The notes below the pieces were generated by a model that saw nothing but the letters and a program-made list of their open reading frames with translations, had not been told where the DNA came from and did not search any database. Shown one piece after another: positions 14,443 to 18,393 of a DNA stretch of 18,393 bases. Both the position numbers and the translations under genes were made by a program. The first letter of the stretch is position 1, and every line of letters starts with the position of its first letter. Source of the DNA: CAZAKZ01 sp964485695 (GTDB taxonomy: Bacteria > Planctomycetota > JAFGQW01); NCBI GenBank assembly GCA_964485695.1, contig CAZAKZ010000113.1, positions 1 through 18,393 on the forward strand, read 5' to 3'.

Positions 14443-14483
14443 AAGAGATCCCCTCTTGTCGCGCGCTAACTCTTTGGTATCAT
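14443..14483 (+). promoter_or_regulatory. Likely promoter of the sigma/FecR-HEAT operon
   Basis: TTGTCG (14456-14461) and TATCAT (14478-14483, 5 of 6) are spaced by 16 bp, about 70 nt ahead of the sigma-factor start. An inverted repeat AAGAG (14443-14447) / CTCTT (14453-14457) overlaps the -35 box. This looks like a housekeeping promoter rather than an ECF one, so autoregulation by the encoded sigma is not evident. Confidence 0.45.
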
Positions 14484-14549
14484 GGCGGCTACGATGTTTC
14501 GAGCCTCCAGGTGAATCCCCTGGACTCTGAAAACGGGAACAGGCAGCCC

Positions 14550-15170
14550 ATGGATCCGGAAACCCGGCACAAGCAATCCCCCGATCTGGAGCTCATCGAA
14601 GCCAGTCGAAAGAAGGACGTCCAGGCCTTCGAGGAGCTGGTGCGGCGCTACAAGCGCGGCCTGGTGGGGTTTGCCTATTCCATGGTCTCGGACATGGGCA
14701 AGGCGCGGGAGGTCGCCCACGACGCGTTCTGTGCCGTCTATTTTTCCCTCCACCGCCTCCGGGACGAGACCCAGTTCAGCTCCTGGCTCTACACCATCGC
14801 CCGGAACTTCGCCCTGGCCGATCGTCGGGACCGGGAGCGACATCAGCGCAGATTCAGGCCCCTCGAGGCCGAGGGGCGAGAAGGAGAGGCCTTGGAGTCC
14901 GCGGCCCTGGCGAGTTCGGCCCTCTCTCCCGAGGATCAATCCGACCGCGTGGAACTCCACCAGAAGCTGGCTGCCTGCATCTCCCGGTTGCCCGACCCCC
15001 TCCGGTTCGTGGTCAATGCCCGCTACTTTGACAACCTGTCCTGCAACGAGATTGCCGCCCAGACCCGTACCCCCATCGGCACCATCACCAAGCGCCTGAC
15101 CCGGGCCCGGCGCATGTTGAAGGACCGCCTGGGCACCACCTTCGGCGGAGATTGGGGGGCGCATGCCTGA
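14550..15170 (+). CDS. ECF-type RNA polymerase sigma factor
   Basis: A 206-residue sigma-70 family protein with only regions 2 and 4. Region 2 (about 24-92) reads FEELVRRYKRGLVGFAYSMV...AREVAHDAF...FSSWLYTIARNFALADRRDR. After a linker, region 4 (about 137-193) carries the helix-turn-helix LPDPLRFVVNARYFDNLSCNEIAAQTRTPIGTITKRLTRARRML. This is the standard ECF layout. ATG 14550 is chosen because the residues just before region 2 then match normal ECF length; the ribosome binding site is weak, and upstream in-frame sequence has no better start. Its stop overlaps the next gene by 8 nt, so the two are coupled, as with a sigma and its membrane regulator. It probably directs a small regulon in answer to an envelope signal; the target promoter is unknown. 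Confidence 0.9.
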   Translation: MDPETRHKQSPDLELIEASRKKDVQAFEELVRRYKRGLVGFAYSMVSDMGKAREVAHDAFCAVYFSLHRLRDETQFSSWLYTIARNFALADRRDRERHQRRFRPLEAEGREGEALESAALASSALSPEDQSDRVELHQKLAACISRLPDPLRFVVNARYFDNLSCNEIAAQTRTPIGTITKRLTRARRMLKDRLGTTFGGDWGAHA

Positions 15171-17496
15171 TCCAGACGGGCGACTCGACGACCTTCTCGC
15201 CTCGTTCCGGCGCCACATCGGGGACCTGGATGGCTTCGAAGGACAGGTGGGGGAGTCCCTGCGTCATGCCGGAGAGGCTTCGAGTGCCCATGGCGAATCA
15301 TTCAAAGCACTCGATGACATCGTTTCCGAATCGCTCCGGAGCGTGGAGGCGATCGGGGAAGCCCGCCCCCGGGGGCACCTCCGGCGCCTCGTCTGGACCG
15401 GTTCTCTGGTCGCGGCCACCCTGGTGGCGGTGATCCTGTTCTTCTGGTACCAGTCCGGAGAAGAGGTGCTGGCCTCCATCGATCGAGGAGGCGGAGCGTT
15501 CGAGGTCCGGCGTCAGGGCACCGGGACGTGGAGCCAGCCCGGCGTTCCCCTGGATCTGGGCCCCGGAGACGAGATCAAGGCCATCGAGAACCGTCCGGTC
15601 CGGATGACCTTTGGGAAGGGAAGCCTCGTTCTCCTGCATCCCGCGGGCCTCATTCGCCTGGAGGGCCGCAGCAAGACCGTGCAGGGCTTCCGGATCAAGA
15701 CCCACCTCGTGAGTGGCGGCATGGACGTGGAGAGCGGAGACCTGGGAAACCTCCTCATCGTGGTGAAGGCGGGTACATCCGAATGCAAGATCTTCCGGTC
15801 CCGGGTCCACATGCGCAGGTCGCCCCGGCGGGGTACGATCTTCGCCGCGTACCAGGGCCGGGCTTCGGTCTGGACGGCCGGCCTGGACCGGTCGATCCCG
15901 GCCGGCACGGGCTTGTTCGTGGCCGACCGACGGGAAAAGGGGCCCCGCATCACCCCCTTCCGCCTGGACAACCGGGCCCTGAAGGAGCGCATGACAGACA
16001 TCCGCGACCGGTGGGAGCACTACGTCCGGAAGGAAACTCGGAGACGCCGGATGGAGGGCACCACCGCGACCGTCCGTCTCCTTCCGGAAGCCAGAAAATT
16101 GACCCGGAAACCGGATCCCCAGGGGTGGGGGCAGGTGCCGTTTCCTCCGGGTAATTCCTCGGGCATTCCCTCGGGTAATCGCGTTCAGGCTCAGGCCCGG
16201 TGGCTCCTGGCCGTGCACACCGAGGACGACCGGTGCTTTGTCGTGGATTCCCTGAACTACGCCCTGGAGAGCGGACTGCCCGAGATTTCCGGCCTGGCTG
16301 CCGGGTGCCTCCAGCTCATGGGCGAGGATTCAGTCGTCATCGAGAAGCGGATCGGGTCTGTCTTCTCCTCCGGCAGAGCGATAAGCCGGGCCCAGGCGTT
16401 TGCCTGCAACACGGTCCGGGCCGTGGCCGGGCATGATGCAGCCCGCAGGAAGTTGGTGAGCGGTCTTTCCACGAGCGAGCCCCTCCGGACCCGGGTCCTG
16501 GCCGTGCTGGCCGTCTCCGGCCTCCAGGACGCGGCTCTGATCCAGGAGGTCCATTCCCTGGCCAGGAGCAGCGCCGGGGAGCTCTATCGCGACTGGCAGG
16601 CCAGCACCGATTTCTGCGACGCCGTGGGCCTGTCCCTGGCCCGGAATCCCGGCGGTATGGACCCTGCCCGGCGTCTCATCTGCGACCGGGACATCCCCGT
16701 GAAGAGCCGGAGGCGCTACCTCGCGGGCATGGCCCGGGTGCTTCGCTGCCGGCCCGCAACGTTCCGACAGTTCCTTCTGGACACCTTTGCCGACCTCACG
16801 GACAAAAGGATGGAACGGGCGGTGGTCCTGGAACTGCTGACGCCCGTCCCCGTGGACCGGAACGCCACGGTGGCGGCCTTTTTCCGCATTCTGACCGATC
16901 AAGGCGGACCCCTGGCCCCCCTGGCCATGTCGGGCATGGTTCTCTACGTGCCCCAGGCCGGAAAGAGGGCGGTGGAGACCTACCTCCTCGAGCGGCTCCG
17001 GAAAGACCCGGAAGCGTGGGCCCGGGCGGCTGCGGCCCAGGCCTTTGCCCCTCCGGTGTTCGAGCAGGAGAGGAAGCGTGGATTCACTTCGCCGCGCGTC
17101 CTCCGAGCCCTGGAGACGGCTCTCGAGGACCGGGACGCCGAGGTCCGGACCTGGGTGGCCCGGACCCTGGGCGCGGTGGGGCGGCGCGGATCGCTGGGCC
17201 CCCTCCTGGAGGCCTTCCGGCGCGAGGCCGATTCCCGTTGCCTCGTCGCCCTGGTTCGCGCCCTCGTGGAGATCCCGGGCGCGGACCGCCAACCGGACGT
17301 CCCCAGACTGGTGCTCTCAAAGCTGGATGAAAACCACTCGCATTTCGTACGGAACGAGCTCATCATGGCCCTGGGCCGCTTGGGCACGGACATGGCCTGG
17401 ATGATCCTGGAGGATATTGTGAACATCTCGGAAGACCCGGAAGATCGGCGTGCCGCGAGCGTCGCCCTGGACGCCCTGAGGCGGAGGGGGAGGTGA
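15163..17496 (+). CDS. Membrane FecR-domain protein with long HEAT-like region
   Basis: A 777-residue protein overlapping the sigma-factor gene by 8 nt. Residues 1-75 are a charged, presumably cytoplasmic tail. Residues 76-97 form one TM helix (LVWTGSLVAATLVAVILFFW). Residues about 104-255 resemble a FecR domain (GAFEVRRQGTG...LDLGPGDEIKA...VRMTFGKGSLVLLHPAGLIRLEG). A basic and Pro/Gly linker lies at about 285-340, and about 340-775 are helical pairs of HEAT type, clearest at the end (AEVRTWVARTLGAVGRRGSLGPLLEAF, HFVRNELIMALGRLG). By position it is the sigma's membrane regulator. I see no zinc-binding HxxxCxxC anti-sigma motif in the tail. Fusion of FecR to a large HEAT array is unusual next to the roughly 320-residue FecR of iron systems, and no TonB receptor is nearby. 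Confidence 0.8.
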   Translation: MPDPDGRLDDLLASFRRHIGDLDGFEGQVGESLRHAGEASSAHGESFKALDDIVSESLRSVEAIGEARPRGHLRRLVWTGSLVAATLVAVILFFWYQSGEEVLASIDRGGGAFEVRRQGTGTWSQPGVPLDLGPGDEIKAIENRPVRMTFGKGSLVLLHPAGLIRLEGRSKTVQGFRIKTHLVSGGMDVESGDLGNLLIVVKAGTSECKIFRSRVHMRRSPRRGTIFAAYQGRASVWTAGLDRSIPAGTGLFVADRREKGPRITPFRLDNRALKERMTDIRDRWEHYVRKETRRRRMEGTTATVRLLPEARKLTRKPDPQGWGQVPFPPGNSSGIPSGNRVQAQARWLLAVHTEDDRCFVVDSLNYALESGLPEISGLAAGCLQLMGEDSVVIEKRIGSVFSSGRAISRAQAFACNTVRAVAGHDAARRKLVSGLSTSEPLRTRVLAVLAVSGLQDAALIQEVHSLARSSAGELYRDWQASTDFCDAVGLSLARNPGGMDPARRLICDRDIPVKSRRRYLAGMARVLRCRPATFRQFLLDTFADLTDKRMERAVVLELLTPVPVDRNATVAAFFRILTDQGGPLAPLAMSGMVLYVPQAGKRAVETYLLERLRKDPEAWARAAAAQAFAPPVFEQERKRGFTSPRVLRALETALEDRDAEVRTWVARTLGAVGRRGSLGPLLEAFRREADSRCLVALVRALVEIPGADRQPDVPRLVLSKLDENHSHFVRNELIMALGRLGTDMAWMILEDIVNISEDPEDRRAASVALDALRRRGR

Positions 17497-17518
17497 TGCG
17501 GCCTGATGATGGACATTC

Positions 17519-17545
17519 CTGAAGTGTCTATAGTTTCTGAAGTGT
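17519..17545 (+). repeat. CTGAAGTGT direct repeat ahead of the secreted-protein gene
   Basis: CTGAAGTGT occurs at 17519-17527 and 17537-17545, with starts 18 bp apart, in the 86-nt gap between the FecR-HEAT gene and the next gene. The gap otherwise holds only the GGAGGA ribosome binding site at about 17571-17576. The repeat may mark a promoter or binding site of its own for the third gene. I found no copy upstream of the sigma factor. Confidence 0.45.
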
Positions 17546-17582
17546 GTGGAATACCCATTGTGACTTCTCTGGAGGAAACGTC

Positions 17583-18269
17583 ATGAACATCAAGATCCCT
17601 GTATTCATCATTCTCGTCGCGCTGCTGGTGATGCCAATGGCTGCGCAGGAAAATGCTCCGGCCAAGGCGGCCGGCCCGGCCCTGGAATCGACCGGATTCA
17701 TCCAGTCGCTCTGCAAGAAGATGGAGAGCCCGAACGCACGGCTCCGGTTCGCCGTGCGAGAAGCCCTGGTGATCATGGGCAAGCAGACCTTGCCGGTGTT
17801 GAACGCGGCCAAGGCCGAGTCCAAGAACGTACACCTGAACGCCTTCATCACGCGCACCATCGCCCGGGTCAAGAGCATGAAGACCACGAGAGGTCGGACC
17901 TACAGCACCTTGCGGAGCCGCGACATCGATCGCCTGGCCATGAACGCGAACCTGACCCTGGAGCAGATCACCCAGATTCTGCCCATCCTGGCCAAGTACG
18001 ACAAGAACAGGAAAGAGCTCTACGCCGAGTTCCGGGAGGCCGGCGGGTACCAGGACAAGGAAGCCTACAAGGACCTCCAGGAGGAGCTGAAGCTCATGGT
18101 GGAGGAGGCGGTGCCCGACCTGAAGAAGTACCTGAACGAGAAGCAGGTCAAGACCGTGACCTCGCAGATCCGGGGCGGCGGCTTCGGTGGCGGCCGCGGC
18201 GTGAGGATGATCGGCGGCCCCGGCGGCGGCGGCATCACCATCATCCGGCCGAAATCCAAGAAGAAATAG
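17583..18269 (+). CDS. Secreted helical protein with LTxxQ-like motif and Gly-rich tail
   Basis: A 228-residue exported protein. ATG 17583 is preferred: it follows GGAGGA at about 6 nt and begins a clean signal peptide (MNIKIPVFIILVALLVMPMAAQ, cleavage near MAA-QE); a longer frame from 17544 would bury it. The body is helical: a HEAT-like pair (about 36-100, with ARLRFAVREALVIMGKQTLPVL), then LTLEQITQILPILAKYDKNRKEL (124-146), which recalls LTxxQ segments of Spy/CpxP-type periplasmic proteins, and a second EKQ-helix at about 186. The tail (197-217) is nearly all Gly with Arg/Phe, followed by a basic PKSKKK end. The function is unknown. Being third after the sigma and FecR-HEAT genes, it may be an output or partner of that system. 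Confidence 0.75.
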   Translation: MNIKIPVFIILVALLVMPMAAQENAPAKAAGPALESTGFIQSLCKKMESPNARLRFAVREALVIMGKQTLPVLNAAKAESKNVHLNAFITRTIARVKSMKTTRGRTYSTLRSRDIDRLAMNANLTLEQITQILPILAKYDKNRKELYAEFREAGGYQDKEAYKDLQEELKLMVEEAVPDLKKYLNEKQVKTVTSQIRGGGFGGGRGVRMIGGPGGGGITIIRPKSKKK

Positions 18270-18296
18270 AAACCGAACTTCGGATCTCGAGCGAAT

Positions 18297-18331
18297 CCGC
18301 CGCCCCTTCGAGGAGGGGCGGCGGTTTTTTT
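18297..18331 (+). terminator. Strong intrinsic terminator
   Basis: CCGCCGCCCC (18297-18306) pairs perfectly with GGGGCGGCGG (18315-18324) around TTCGAGGA, followed by seven T's (18325-18331). It lies 27 nt past the stop of the secreted-protein gene and closes the sigma/FecR-HEAT/secreted-protein unit. The remaining 62 nt to the window end are AT-richer and hold no gene I can support. Confidence 0.93.
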
Positions 18332-18393
18332 ATTGAATAATGGTAACTACTCACCCCTCTCAGTATAAATTTTCCCTGAAAGGGCCAACTGAA

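Larger units (their letters stand above)
14175..14549. other. 375-nt divergent control region
   Basis: No gene is supported between the beta-propeller gene (-) and the sigma-factor gene (+). The region holds a GCGCA/TGCGC stem (14199-14215) in the propeller leader, the TCCGGAA dyad around a consensus -35 box, and the sigma operon promoter with its overlapping AAGAG/CTCTT dyad. The rest shows nothing I can name. Confidence 0.6.

Noticed and set aside
14482..14514. Ten-codon leader peptide frame before the sigma gene
   Set aside because: Its ATG lies within the -10 box of the likely promoter, so it would not be in the transcript; no ribosome binding site or attenuator follows.
16141..16190. 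Short GGGTAAT/CTCGGG repeats in the FecR-HEAT gene as a mobile repeat
   Set aside because: They encode a Pro/Gly/Ser linker in frame (PPGNSSGIPSGN), explained by local low complexity between domains.

Overview
The window is bacterial chromosomal DNA. By eye it is GC-rich in most genes and clearly less so in the stretch around 7130-7720. Signal peptides, a lipobox lipoprotein and predicted periplasmic domains point to a cell with an envelope of Gram-negative type. The phylum cannot be fixed from the sequence alone. Three features recall what I know of Planctomycetota or similar deep Gram-negative lineages: a glycine/cysteine zinc ribbon at the end of an M48 protease, a sigma factor paired with a FecR/HEAT protein, and an HNH protein with a RuvA-C-like tail. 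This is only a lean.

Left part (1-7127), mostly housekeeping: pnp (PNPase, +) converges with a DUF2058/YaiL-like gene (-), which lies behind mgtE (Mg2+ channel, -). sixA-like (+) diverges from mgtE. A 250-nt gap with three GAAA..GTGGCC repeats, resembling IS21-type ends, separates it from tkt (transketolase, +).

Accessory stretch (about 7128-9276): a ParE-type toxin and its antitoxin (-) with a promoter-overlapping operator, a perfect 14-bp inverted repeat that looks like a bidirectional terminator, and an HNH endonuclease-like gene (-).

Minus-strand four-gene operon (12818 down to 9277): a double zf-TFIIB zinc-ribbon protein, an HtpX-like M48 membrane protease with an extra C-terminal zinc ribbon, a YgeY-like M20 hydrolase that has lost three of its five expected metal ligands, and a lipoprotein. 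Gaps are 1, 8 and 2 nt, so the genes are very probably co-translated. A strong palindromic terminator separates this operon from a secreted beta-propeller-like protein (-).

Right part (14550-18331, +): an ECF-type sigma factor overlaps by 8 nt a 777-residue membrane protein made of a cytoplasmic tail, one TM helix, a FecR domain and a long HEAT-like region. A small secreted protein with a helical HEAT/LTxxQ-like body and a Gly-rich tail follows, closed by a strong terminator. This looks like a self-contained transmembrane signalling unit without the usual TonB receptor.

The two best candidates for something undescribed are the zinc-ribbon/M48/pseudo-M20/lipoprotein operon and the sigma/FecR-HEAT/secreted-protein unit. 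I saw no tRNA, rRNA, CRISPR array or intact insertion sequence.
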